A stretch of 64,000 nucleotides of DNA, from the NCBI GenBank assembly GCA_947495915.1, contig CANMAW010000005.1, forward strand, positions 1 through 64,000, in the 5' to 3' direction. This stretch comes from Maribacter algarum (ex Lu et al. 2025) (nom. illeg.). GTDB taxonomy: Bacteria > Bacteroidota > Bacteroidia > Flavobacteriales > Flavobacteriaceae. Positions within the stretch are counted from its first letter, which is position 1, and every line of letters starts with the position of its first letter. The position numbers were made by a program, and so were the translations under genes. The notes under the pieces were generated by a model, which was not told where the DNA came from, ran no database searches, and saw nothing but the letters and a program-made list of their open reading frames with translations. Below, piece by piece: positions 24,689 to 33,168 of this stretch.

Positions 24689-27181
24689 ATGAAAATTTTA
24701 AATATTCTTTTTCTTGTCTTAGTATTAATAGTACAAAAAAGCTTTTGTCAAGTACCTGTGCAAGAAGAAAGAACAGTTACGGAACCTTTTATAGCAGGAA
24801 GGTTATCAAAAGATAGTTTAAGGCTTGGATATTTTAAAGGTGAAAATGGCAAAAAAGGTTTGTACGTTAATGGAAAACATATAACAGAACCCATATATGA
24901 TAAAGTGATTCCGCGAAATAGAAAAGGCTACATTGTAAAACTTAATGGAAAGTTTGGTTTTATAGATTATGAATCGAAACCAATTATTCCCATAAAATAT
25001 GATTCTATATATGATGTAACTAGTGATTTTCTAGTTGTTAAAAAAGGTTCAAAAAATGGTGTTATTAATTACACTGGAAAAAAAGTGATTCCCATTAAAT
25101 ATGCCAAAATATTTGGCGGAAATACAAATGGCTTTATGCTTGTAGAGAATCATAAGGGCTTATTACTACTCAATAAAAAAGCTAAACCTGTTTTTAAAGC
25201 AAAATTAGACAGAGTCGATATGTATGCCAATGCTGCTTTTGTTAAGGCTAACGATAAATATGCCTTAGTTACAAACTTCTTAAAAACAGAATTTATTTAC
25301 GATACTTTAACAACGAAGGAATACCACAAAACAGGTGAAAATATAAAAGTAAAACCAAATAAAAACTATTCATTTAAACGCCAGAAATTAAACAAAATAA
25401 TAGTAGTTAAAAATGAAAAAGCAGGTATGATAGATACCTTAAACAACACCATTATTCCAATAGAAAATGATGGCATTACTTATGAAAGTATTAAAAGATA
25501 CTATACTATCACAAAGGACAAAAAAATAGGTGTTTATCTATTAAAATGTAACAAATACCTAGCACCAGAATATGATCATATTTCTATGGATGGAACCACA
25601 TTTTTGCAAGTTGCAAAAGACAAAAATATAGGATTAATAGACGATGCGACTGGCGAATTTATTTTACCAATAGAATATGAACAAATCTACAAACAAGACA
25701 CCATTTTTGTGGTTACAAAAAATAAGAAGAAAGGTGTTTTTAACCGCAAAGGCATACAGCTCATCCCAAATAAGTACGACGATATTGACAACCTTGGTGG
25801 TTTTCTTAGTCATGAATATGATGGCTTATTAAAGGTAAAAATAGATACGCTTTATGGTTTGCTAAATGGAAAAAATAAAACACTTTTGCCTGTAAAATAC
25901 ACTTGGTTAAATGATTTTGAAAACAAACTTATCATTGCCGGCGTAAATAGTAAATTTGGATTGTTTGATGGAAATGGAAACGAAATTCAACCTTTAACGT
26001 ATAACTATATTCAACGAAAACGAACACCTCGTTCTAAAATATATTTCACTGTAAAAAATAGGCTATATGGTGTTTTAAATGAAGCCGGTTCAGTAAAGCA
26101 CAAAAATGAATTCAAGAACGTAAATCACATTCATGATGATAGAAATAACTTAAACCTTTTAACCCCACATTCGAAATACCTTCTTCAAGTAATTCATAAA
26201 GATGGAAAACAAGGGGTTATTGATGGTTTCAATGGAGAATTTATAGTACCCTTAGCTGACTTAGAAATTCTTCAGACTATGAAAAACCACTTTACAAACG
26301 TAACTTATTTTTTAGTTAGAAAAGGCTCTAAATATGGTGTGATTGATGAAACTAATAAAATAATTATTGATTTTCAGTATACAGATTTAGATATTTCACT
26401 GACGTCAATAGTTAGCTCCCCTCAAAACTCTTTAAGGCAAACAACTTTAGTAGCAAAAAAAGGTGACAAATATGGAATTATAAATCTATTGAATGAAGTT
26501 CTTGTACCATTTAAATATAAAAACCTAAAAAAAATAGATTCTGATGGTTTATTTAAAGCAAAACTAAATGAACATTTCATATTGATAGACGCCAAAGGTA
26601 CCATATTAAATAAAGGCCCATTTGATGAGATTTCAAATTTTGAAAACTTAGGCTCCGAAAAATCATCAATAGCACTAGGGTTTTCTAATGGAAAAATGAA
26701 AGAAATAAATTCAAAAGGTGAATTTATTTCTAAAGAAGTAGCTATGGAGCCTCACAAAGGTTTTAAATCTTTTTTAGAGTTAAAGCTTGCACTTATTGAA
26801 GCTTTGGAAAATGAAAACGATACACTTTTGTTCGATTTTGTTGAAAAAATTTCACCCTCAAAACATTTAGTATACTGGCTCAAAAACGCAGATCAGCGCA
26901 TATCTTCTAGAGTAAGATATTTAGATTATGATTATATCACAAAAACCTATTTTGAACGACTTTTAAGATTTAAACGATACCGTTGGAATCGTTCGTATTT
27001 TAACAAAAATAATCTTCATACCGAAGATTTTACGACGATCAATGATTTTGGTCTAACAACAAATAAACGTGTTTCAGATTGGGCATATGATGACACCAAA
27101 ACCTTAGAAAAATTCTTGAGAAACTCAATAAAAATAAACGGATATTGGATAAGCTCTTACTTTGCAAGTAGAAGATTTTAA
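24689..27181 (+). CDS. Large exported WG-repeat protein
   Basis: An 830-residue protein with a Sec signal peptide (ends SFCQ). From about residue 45 to 690 it carries some twelve WG-type repeats, each about 50 residues with forms like GKFGFIDYESKPIIPIKYDSI, KNGVINYTGKKVIPIKYAKI and KYGIINLLNEVLVPFKYKNL; these fold as a beta-propeller-like or solenoid binding surface. The last 130 residues are a different, charged helical domain (WLKNADQRISSRVRYLDYDY). Role unknown; cell-surface or periplasmic binding is plausible. It ends 10 bp before an attC-like site. Confidence 0.85.
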   Translation: MKILNILFLVLVLIVQKSFCQVPVQEERTVTEPFIAGRLSKDSLRLGYFKGENGKKGLYVNGKHITEPIYDKVIPRNRKGYIVKLNGKFGFIDYESKPIIPIKYDSIYDVTSDFLVVKKGSKNGVINYTGKKVIPIKYAKIFGGNTNGFMLVENHKGLLLLNKKAKPVFKAKLDRVDMYANAAFVKANDKYALVTNFLKTEFIYDTLTTKEYHKTGENIKVKPNKNYSFKRQKLNKIIVVKNEKAGMIDTLNNTIIPIENDGITYESIKRYYTITKDKKIGVYLLKCNKYLAPEYDHISMDGTTFLQVAKDKNIGLIDDATGEFILPIEYEQIYKQDTIFVVTKNKKKGVFNRKGIQLIPNKYDDIDNLGGFLSHEYDGLLKVKIDTLYGLLNGKNKTLLPVKYTWLNDFENKLIIAGVNSKFGLFDGNGNEIQPLTYNYIQRKRTPRSKIYFTVKNRLYGVLNEAGSVKHKNEFKNVNHIHDDRNNLNLLTPHSKYLLQVIHKDGKQGVIDGFNGEFIVPLADLEILQTMKNHFTNVTYFLVRKGSKYGVIDETNKIIIDFQYTDLDISLTSIVSSPQNSLRQTTLVAKKGDKYGIINLLNEVLVPFKYKNLKKIDSDGLFKAKLNEHFILIDAKGTILNKGPFDEISNFENLGSEKSSIALGFSNGKMKEINSKGEFISKEVAMEPHKGFKSFLELKLALIEALENENDTLLFDFVEKISPSKHLVYWLKNADQRISSRVRYLDYDYITKTYFERLLRFKRYRWNRSYFNKNNLHTEDFTTINDFGLTTNKRVSDWAYDDTKTLEKFLRNSIKINGYWISSYFASRRF

Positions 27182-27190
27182 AAGCAATGA

Positions 27191-27328
27191 AATGCCAACA
27201 CTGTATATATAAAATAACGGTTTAAGCGATTATTTCAAGATGAGTTTTGTAAATTGAAAAGTAATAGTAATTTAAAAAGCCTCTTTGTAAAACTTAGTGC
27301 TTTTCATATACATAAACTGTTACCCATC
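27191..27328. repeat. attC-like intercassette site 16
   Basis: Left core AATGCCAAC (27191-27199), interior AACGGTTTAAGCGATTA (type C, as at 6914 and 18398), right side CATATACATAAACTGTTACCCATC with core GTTACCCATC (27319-27328). That core is matched by GCTGGGTAAC at 28183 (9 of 10). Confidence 0.68.
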
Positions 27329-27453
27329 ATTTTCACAAACAAAAAACCATCTCAACCCGTTTGACTTAAACGATAGAAAAATCTTACGGTATTTGAAGTG
27401 TACTATAAGAAATCTTAACATTTACCGTTTGTCGTTTTAGATAAGTATGGTAA

Positions 27454-28011
27454 ATGAAATCAAAACCTTTTTTAATTATCCTTTGTATTGCACTCTGGTT
27501 AAACTCTACATTTTCTCAAGAAGTTGAAAAATCGATTTTTGGAATGCAAACAGGTTTTTTAGGGGTTTGGTTTAACCATGAATTAAGTTTAAATCATCAT
27601 TGGGTTTTACATACTGAATTAGGACTAGACGGAGCCTTAAGCAGAATAGTTGACAATGGAGATTTTCCTATCATATTACCAATGATTAGCTTTCAACCAA
27701 GGTATTATTATAATCTACCTAAAAGACAGGCTGAAATGAAAGATATTTCTGATAATTCAGGAAACTATTTAGCAATAAATTTTCTTTTTTATCCAAATTT
27801 CCTATCCTATTCCACGCAAGAGAATATTAATATAAAAAATGGTTTGTTTATTATGCCATCATGGGGTATCAGGAGGAATTTTAATCGGTATTTTTATTAT
27901 GAATTGGGGCTTGGCGCTGGTTTTAACCTTAGTGGTATTAGTGAAATAAAAGGTAACGAAAGTATACTCATTTATAATATACTCGCAAGAGTAGGTTATA
28001 AAATGTTTTAA
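27454..28011 (+). CDS. Putative outer-membrane barrel protein
   Basis: A 185-residue exported protein (signal ends STFSQ) with the same layout as the minus-strand protein at 9931: GMQTGFLGVWFNHELSLNHHW, then RYYYNLPKRQAEMKD, LFYPNFLSYS, NGLFIMPSWGIRRNFN, ending ILARVGYKMF, where the terminal aromatic fits an outer-membrane barrel. Function unknown. It is the only gene in its unit, here in the usual plus orientation. Confidence 0.7.
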   Translation: MKSKPFLIILCIALWLNSTFSQEVEKSIFGMQTGFLGVWFNHELSLNHHWVLHTELGLDGALSRIVDNGDFPIILPMISFQPRYYYNLPKRQAEMKDISDNSGNYLAINFLFYPNFLSYSTQENINIKNGLFIMPSWGIRRNFNRYFYYELGLGAGFNLSGISEIKGNESILIYNILARVGYKMF

Positions 28012-28068
28012 ATTCAATCAGGTAAGAGTTTTCAAATATCATATCAATTGATTTACTCCTATGTAATT

Positions 28069-28090
28069 GTTATGTCGATGGACTTTTTAG
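28069..28090 (+). repeat. Shared cassette-tail string, copy 2
   Basis: Identical over 22 bases to 10670-10691, again followed by GCAAATGGAC and AACTCGGACG before the left core of an attC-like site. It marks a common tail of the two barrel-protein units. Confidence 0.6.
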
Positions 28091-28182
28091 TTTATTTCGC
28101 AAATGGACAACTTACTCAATCGAAGCTGTTGTGCTTATGGACTTACCAATTATGCGAAAAAGCTAACTCGGACGGAAAAAAC

Positions 28183-28380
28183 GCTGGGTAACAAAACCAA
28201 AACTTAATAAGAGCTTTAGGGCAAAATCAAAAGGTCTATGTATATTTATAATGTCGCTAAATCTTATGGATTTAGCTTTGGATAAAAAAAATAAAACTAA
28301 ACAATAAGCTTTAGCTTTGTGGTTCAGTAAGAAACAAAAAAAACAATACCTGCCTTAGCCTCAATCACGGGTTATAATTA
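28183..28380. repeat. attC-like intercassette site 17
   Basis: Left core GCTGGGTAAC (28183-28192); type A interior with GTCGCTAAATC, GGATTTAGC and AAGCTTTAGC, close to site 9. The right side has decayed: CAATCACGGGTTATAATTA (28362-28380), where ACCGTT would be expected. The 411 bp between the barrel gene and the next Crp gene hold this and the unit tail only. Confidence 0.65.
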
Positions 28381-28422
28381 CGAAAATAACACTATAGATA
28401 AGGTTTATAAACTAAAACTGAA

Positions 28423-29016
28423 TTGAACTACAAGAATTCACATACTCTAATTCTTAATAATATAGCAAGGTTCATCGATTTAACTGAATTAGAAAAGAAA
28501 AAATACCTCTCATTACTTACAGAAATTAAAGTCAAAAAAAAGGCATTTTTGATGAAAGCAGGTGATGTTACTAAGTATGAATACTTTATAACAAAAGGAT
28601 GTTTAAAAGTTTATACCATAGGTGAAGATGGTGCACCCCATATTTCCATGTTTGCTATAGAGGATTATTGGACGGGTGACATGGTGAGCTTTATGACAAA
28701 AGAACCAACACACTATTTCATCAAGGCTACGGAAGATTCAGAATTATTAGGTGTTTCTAGGGCTAATTATGATTTACTATTTCATGAAATACCAAAATTT
28801 GAAAGATTTTATCGTATGCTATATCAAAGGTCACTCGTAAGTTATATTAAGCGCTCTAATCATGGATTATCATTAACAGCTGAGGAACGATATATCGAAT
28901 TCAAGATGAAATATCCAAAAGTGATCAATAGAATCACCCAAAAAGACCTAGCGGGTTATATTGGTATTACTCCAGAATTTATGAGTAAGATAATTACAAA
29001 AGTTAATCGAAGGTAA
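28423..29016 (+). CDS. Crp/Fnr family transcriptional regulator
   Basis: A 197-residue regulator: sensor beta-roll with KKAFLMKAGDVTKYEYFITKG (about 37-57) and C-terminal HTH ITQKDLAGYIGITPEFMSKI (about 171-190). The only start in frame is TTG at 28423, because an upstream stop at 28408 and the absence of ATG exclude others. It heads a run with a barrel-like protein, DoxX and an FMN reductase. Confidence 0.87.
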   Translation: MNYKNSHTLILNNIARFIDLTELEKKKYLSLLTEIKVKKKAFLMKAGDVTKYEYFITKGCLKVYTIGEDGAPHISMFAIEDYWTGDMVSFMTKEPTHYFIKATEDSELLGVSRANYDLLFHEIPKFERFYRMLYQRSLVSYIKRSNHGLSLTAEERYIEFKMKYPKVINRITQKDLAGYIGITPEFMSKIITKVNRR

Positions 29017-29069
29017 AAGTCTTAAACTAGTTCATTTTTTTTCATGCCTAGCTATCGGAATTTTGAAGC

Positions 29070-29711
29070 ATGAAAAAAATCACAATTATTACTTTTCTTT
29101 TAATCATTGGGTTTTCGCATTCTTTTCAAGCTCAATTTACACAGGTAGAACTGTTTTCTGGTTTTGATAAAACAGATTTTACTTTATACTCGAGCTATGC
29201 CATAACCAAAAATCAGACCCTTAGCCTAAATACCCTTGCTTTCTTTCAAAAGTTTACAAAAGAAAACCAAGAATTCGATGAGATAGGTGTACAACCCACT
29301 TTATTCTGGAACGTTAATAAGCGTATTGCAATTGGACCATCGATTTATTACAACAGCTTTGCGGGTTATTCTAATCGAATATCTGCAAAGTTCGCAGTAC
29401 AAAATTCACGTATTGTTTTTGTAATTATTCCTACTGTTGCCCATTCTCAAAAAAAGAATGCCAGCTATGCAGAAGCATTCGCACAATTTCAATTCCATAT
29501 ACCCATAAATGATCGAGTTTCTCTATGGTTAAACGGTCAGTTTTTAACCGTATGGGATGAATTTAAAACACATTCAAGAAGCTTTCAGCAGTTAAGAGCT
29601 GGCTCATCATTCAACCAACACCAATTTGGTATCGGTGCCGACTTTGATCAATACGGACAAAAACCAATTGAAAAATCATCTTTTGGTGTGTATTACCGAA
29701 AAACTTTATAA
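29070..29711 (+). CDS. Exported protein, probable beta-barrel
   Basis: A 213-residue protein with a Sec signal (ends SFQAQ). The mature part is built of alternating strands (DFTLYSSYAITKNQTLSLNT, RIAIGPSIYYNSF, VSLWLNGQFLTVWDE, FGIGADFDQYG) and ends GVYYRKTL, fitting an outer-membrane barrel. No family recognised. It is followed by DoxX 23 bp downstream. Confidence 0.65.
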   Translation: MKKITIITFLLIIGFSHSFQAQFTQVELFSGFDKTDFTLYSSYAITKNQTLSLNTLAFFQKFTKENQEFDEIGVQPTLFWNVNKRIAIGPSIYYNSFAGYSNRISAKFAVQNSRIVFVIIPTVAHSQKKNASYAEAFAQFQFHIPINDRVSLWLNGQFLTVWDEFKTHSRSFQQLRAGSSFNQHQFGIGADFDQYGQKPIEKSSFGVYYRKTL

Positions 29712-29734
29712 ACAATTTTTAAATCATAAATAGT

Positions 29735-30190
29735 ATGAAACATTTAGTACAAAAACTTTTAAAAACGCATCCAAATATTGGGTTTAGTATTGCACGATTA
29801 ACGCTTGGTTTAGTAATACTTCCTCATGGCTCACAAAAATTACTAGGACTCTTTGGCGGATATGGCTATGAAGCAACCATTGATTTTTTTACAACGCAAA
29901 TGGGATTACCCAGTTTTGTATCATTCTCAATAATTATGATAGAGTTTTTTGGTGCAATCTCACTAATTTTAGGCCTCTTCAGTAGATTTTGGGCATTCGC
30001 ACTCACCGGAATGTTTATGGGTATCATTTATACCACGCAACTTGAACATGGGTTTTTCATGAATTGGTTCGGCAATCAAGCTGGTGAAGGTTACGAATAT
30101 TCGCTACTAATTATAGGCCTTGCATTAACCATAATAAATAATGGTAGTGGAAAATGGTCATTAGACAATGTAATCTCTAAAAAACAATAA
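29735..30190 (+). CDS. DoxX family membrane protein
   Basis: A 151-residue protein with four membrane helices and the DoxX signature FSIARLTLGLVILPHGSQKLLG (about 17-38) and LEHGFFMNWFG. DoxX-type proteins are linked to thiosulfate:quinone oxidation or redox stress; this one is an uncharacterised branch. It ends 2 bp before the FMN reductase gene, suggesting joint expression. Confidence 0.85.
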   Translation: MKHLVQKLLKTHPNIGFSIARLTLGLVILPHGSQKLLGLFGGYGYEATIDFFTTQMGLPSFVSFSIIMIEFFGAISLILGLFSRFWAFALTGMFMGIIYTTQLEHGFFMNWFGNQAGEGYEYSLLIIGLALTIINNGSGKWSLDNVISKKQ

Positions 30191-30192
30191 TC

Positions 30193-30723
30193 ATGAAAAA
30201 AATAATCACAATTGCAGGAAGTAATAGTCAAAAATCGATCAATAAAAGTTTATTAATGTACACTTCAAGTTTATTAAAAAATGTAGAATTGATTCCAATT
30301 GATTTAAATGATTTTGTATTACCCATTTATGGCGTTGATTATGAAGATGAAAATGGTATACCTACTGCGGTTAAAAGACTAAACGAAAGACTTAGAATTG
30401 CAGATGGGTTTATAATATCTTTAGCAGAACATAATGGCTCTTATGCTGCTGTATTCAAAAATGCTATCGATTGGCTTTCACGAGTAAATATGAAAATATG
30501 GAGAGAAAAACCTATGCTGTTGATGGCAACCTCGCCAGGAGCTAGAGGCGGCCAAACAGTGCTACAATCTGCCAAAACATATTTTCCCTTTTTAGGTGCT
30601 CAAGTAATTATAGACTTTTCATTGCCAAACTTCTATACCAATTTTAATAATGACCAGATTGTAGATAGTAACTATAAAAAGATACTTCAAGAAAAAGTAA
30701 ATAAATACTATAACAAACTCTGA
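30193..30723 (+). CDS. NADPH-dependent FMN reductase family protein
   Basis: A 176-residue flavodoxin-like reductase: IITIAGSNSQKSINKSLL (about 4-21) as the FMN phosphate loop, then FIISLAEHNGSYAAVFKNAIDW (about 74-95), the canonical E-(H/Y)-N-GS-x-P-like segment, here with Ala-Ala in place of the usual Ile-Pro. It likely reduces quinones or metals with NAD(P)H. Last gene of the Crp-barrel-DoxX run. Confidence 0.87.
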   Translation: MKKIITIAGSNSQKSINKSLLMYTSSLLKNVELIPIDLNDFVLPIYGVDYEDENGIPTAVKRLNERLRIADGFIISLAEHNGSYAAVFKNAIDWLSRVNMKIWREKPMLLMATSPGARGGQTVLQSAKTYFPFLGAQVIIDFSLPNFYTNFNNDQIVDSNYKKILQEKVNKYYNKL

Positions 30724-30772
30724 ATTTTGCATCAAAATGGCGAAACATTTAATAAAAACAGGTTGATAGAAT

Positions 30773-30800
30773 TAGGCATACTCATACTGTTACCCGTCAT
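30773..30800. repeat. Right half of an attC-like site (decayed)
   Basis: GGCATACTCATACTGTTACCCGTC resembles the right half at 27300 (CATATACATAAACTGTTACCCATC), sharing TGTTACCC-TCAT. No left core or hairpin precedes it. It is the last recognisable member of the array, which seems to end here. Confidence 0.4.
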
Positions 30801-30863
30801 GTGAACATTTCAAAATAATTTCACACCTTTATTTGGCTTATTTTTTTAAGTTTATACTCATCT

Positions 30864-31718
30864 ATGACACGTGATTTTATACATATAAATGATTTTATAA
30901 TTTTGGTAGAAGAAGCTGAATCTACCAAAATAGAAGTTGATTCGTGTCGCTTTGAAGAATCCTTAGTTGCTGTTGCTTTCTATGGTTCAGGTAATGTAGA
31001 TTTAAATGTAAAATACGGTCAAAACCAAAAAAAATTTCAACATACCAAAGGGCTCTCCCTCGCATTTTATGCAGATGAACAAGTAGAATTTGAACATACC
31101 ATAAGCCCTGGAAAAAATTTAAAATGCATTGTTGTAGCAACTAAACTAAGTAATCTAGAACAGCTTCCAAATCAAGAAGGAGAATTATTTTCTGATCTAT
31201 TAAAAGAGTTAGTACATCCTAAAGACAACTATGTAGAAGGCCCTAGTTTATTGATGACTCCAGAAATGGAAAATATCTTGGATGCTTTTTTCTCAAACAA
31301 CTATACTGGTAAAACCAAAATGATGTTTTACAGAAGCCAAATTACCGCTTTATTATCACACTTCTTTGGCCAGCTTGCTGTTAAACAAGAAGAAGCTTCA
31401 AAACCAGAACACAGAAAACAATTAAATAAAGCAAAAGAAATACTGTTAGAAAATTTAGATAATCCACCCTCACTATTAGAATTGTCTAAAGCAATTGGAT
31501 TTAATACTACCCGACTTAAAAAAGAGTTTAAGTCCATTTTTGGAGTTCCAGTCTTTAAATATCTTCAAAATGAAAGGCTTACTTCGGCGCATAATCTCAT
31601 AAGTAAAAAAGAAGCCACAGTACAAGAAGCCGCATGGCAGGTTGGTTATGACAGCCTAAGTTCTTTCTCCAATGCCTTCACAAAAAAATTTGGCTATCGT
31701 CCAAGCCAAATCAAATAA
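30864..31718 (+). CDS. AraC family transcriptional regulator
   Basis: A 284-residue regulator. The C-terminal AraC domain is clear (SLLELSKAIGFNTTRLKKEF and TVQEAAWQVGYDSLSSFSNAF, ending FGYRPSQIK). The N-terminal 150 residues form a beta-rich sensor without strong family resemblance. It precedes a four-gene plus-strand group (31903-34014) that it may control. Confidence 0.88.
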   Translation: MTRDFIHINDFIILVEEAESTKIEVDSCRFEESLVAVAFYGSGNVDLNVKYGQNQKKFQHTKGLSLAFYADEQVEFEHTISPGKNLKCIVVATKLSNLEQLPNQEGELFSDLLKELVHPKDNYVEGPSLLMTPEMENILDAFFSNNYTGKTKMMFYRSQITALLSHFFGQLAVKQEEASKPEHRKQLNKAKEILLENLDNPPSLLELSKAIGFNTTRLKKEFKSIFGVPVFKYLQNERLTSAHNLISKKEATVQEAAWQVGYDSLSSFSNAFTKKFGYRPSQIK

Positions 31719-31902
31719 ACTTCTTCATTCGTGTATAAAGAAATTAAAAGAAGAGAGAACATTTTTCATTCAAATCATTCGCTAAAAACTTATTGACCTT
31801 AATTTTTGGCTAAAGCACTTTTCGAACAAATCATATTTCTTTTCGAATAACTGCCTACCTATTCTTGAATATAGATTTGTGGCATAATTAAAAAACACGA
31901 TT

Positions 31903-32295
31903 ATGTTAAGCAACAGATTACTTAGTATTGCCTTGGGTGCTTTGGTTTGGGTATTAGCTGTTAGCGTTTACTTGCTTTCATTTTATTTTCCATTTCTCGA
32001 AGACATAGAATTACAAACTAACATAGCACTTGTCTTAGCCATTATTCCCAGTGCTTGCATAGGAACGTATCTATTTTATAACAATGGACAAATGAAACCT
32101 AGTGTATTAGCACTAACCTTTGTTCTCATTGCCACCTTGTTGGATGTATTGATTACGGTACCAGTATTTATTATCCCCGCAGGAGGTAGCTATTCAGGTT
32201 TTTTTGGTGACCATATGTTTTACATCATCGTCGTTGAATTTTATTTCATCGTACTGTACCATGGTACATACATAACACAAAAAGTAGCGACATGA
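31903..32295 (+). CDS. Four-helix membrane protein (DUF5367-like)
   Basis: A 130-residue protein with four predicted membrane helices (about 5-27, 36-56, 66-86, 99-121) and the loop YNNGQMKPSVLAL. The pattern resembles DUF5367 proteins, of unknown function. Its stop overlaps the next ATG by 4 bp, so it is translationally coupled to the cytochrome-like gene. Confidence 0.65.
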   Translation: MLSNRLLSIALGALVWVLAVSVYLLSFYFPFLEDIELQTNIALVLAIIPSACIGTYLFYNNGQMKPSVLALTFVLIATLLDVLITVPVFIIPAGGSYSGFFGDHMFYIIVVEFYFIVLYHGTYITQKVAT

Positions 32296-32657
32296 CAACG
32301 GTAATAAAATTAATTGTCGCACTAATTCTAAAGTATACTTTAGGGCAAAACATTCCTATAGCAACCTTTCAAGAAAAAGATTCATTTACTACTGCATTGT
32401 CAATAACAAAAGACCCTAAAAAAACTAATGCTTTTGTAATTCTAAACACTAAATGCAACACATGTCATAGGAAACGAAACAAACGAAGAGTATTCACTGA
32501 AGATAACATGAATAATCAGGCTGATGATGTTTACAAGCAGGTCTTTATTAAAAAAAGAATGCCAAAGGGTAACATAAAACTTACCTCTAAAGAATATCAA
32601 GAATTATTAACCTGGATATCATCCATTAAAAACAATAAAAATGGAAATAAAATTTAA
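32292..32657 (+). CDS. Small c-type cytochrome-like protein
   Basis: A 121-residue protein with a weak N-terminal export signal (KLIVALILKYTLGQ). A single heme-attachment motif CNTCH sits near residues 55-59, and a later KKRMPKGN (about 93-100) could supply the Met axial ligand. It therefore probably binds one covalent heme outside the cytoplasm. It overlaps both neighbours and lies in a membrane-protein operon. Confidence 0.7.
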   Translation: MTTVIKLIVALILKYTLGQNIPIATFQEKDSFTTALSITKDPKKTNAFVILNTKCNTCHRKRNKRRVFTEDNMNNQADDVYKQVFIKKRMPKGNIKLTSKEYQELLTWISSIKNNKNGNKI

Positions 32658-33132
32658 AATAATCGTATTGATACTCGGTATTTTATTTACTGGGTTAACA
32701 GCGGGCTTATGTTTTACATGGTCAAATGCCATAACACCAGGTATTGGAAGATTAGATGACTTTGGTTTTTTGAGATCTTTTCAAGCGATGAACCGTGCCA
32801 TTATCAACCCTAGTTTTCTTATTGTGTTTTTTAGCCCTGTATTAATTCTGTCTTTAAATACTTACCTATTTAGAAGTGATAATGTTAGTTTCTGGTTATT
32901 TCTAACCGCTACTATACTCTTTTTAGGGGGTGCTTTCTTAGTCACCATTTTAGGTAACGTACCATTAAATGAAATCTTAGATAAAATGGATTTAGAAATT
33001 CTTTCAAAATCTGAAATACAAGAGTTTCGAAACAAATTTGAACAACCCTGGAAACGCTGGCATTTTATTAGAACAATTACTTCTTTTTCATCCTTTACGC
33101 TATTATTAATAGGACTTATTTACACAAAATAA
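32641..33132 (+). CDS. DUF1772 (anthrone oxygenase-like) membrane protein
   Basis: A 163-residue four-helix membrane protein with the family features FTGLTAGLCFTWSNAITPGI (about 16-35), FLRSFQAMNRAIINPSF (about 43-59), NVPLNE and the final W(K)RWHFIRTI. The family includes anthrone oxygenase-like proteins with no known bacterial role. It overlaps the cytochrome-like gene by 17 bp. Confidence 0.82.
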   Translation: MEIKFKIIVLILGILFTGLTAGLCFTWSNAITPGIGRLDDFGFLRSFQAMNRAIINPSFLIVFFSPVLILSLNTYLFRSDNVSFWLFLTATILFLGGAFLVTILGNVPLNEILDKMDLEILSKSEIQEFRNKFEQPWKRWHFIRTITSFSSFTLLLIGLIYTK

Positions 33133-33168
33133 ACAACAAGAAGATTATAAACATTTAAAATTAAAAAA

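Noticed and set aside
24610-24816. Frame starting inside the attC half-site before the WG-repeat gene
   Set aside because: It overlaps the signal peptide of the WG-repeat protein in another frame and has no recognisable features.
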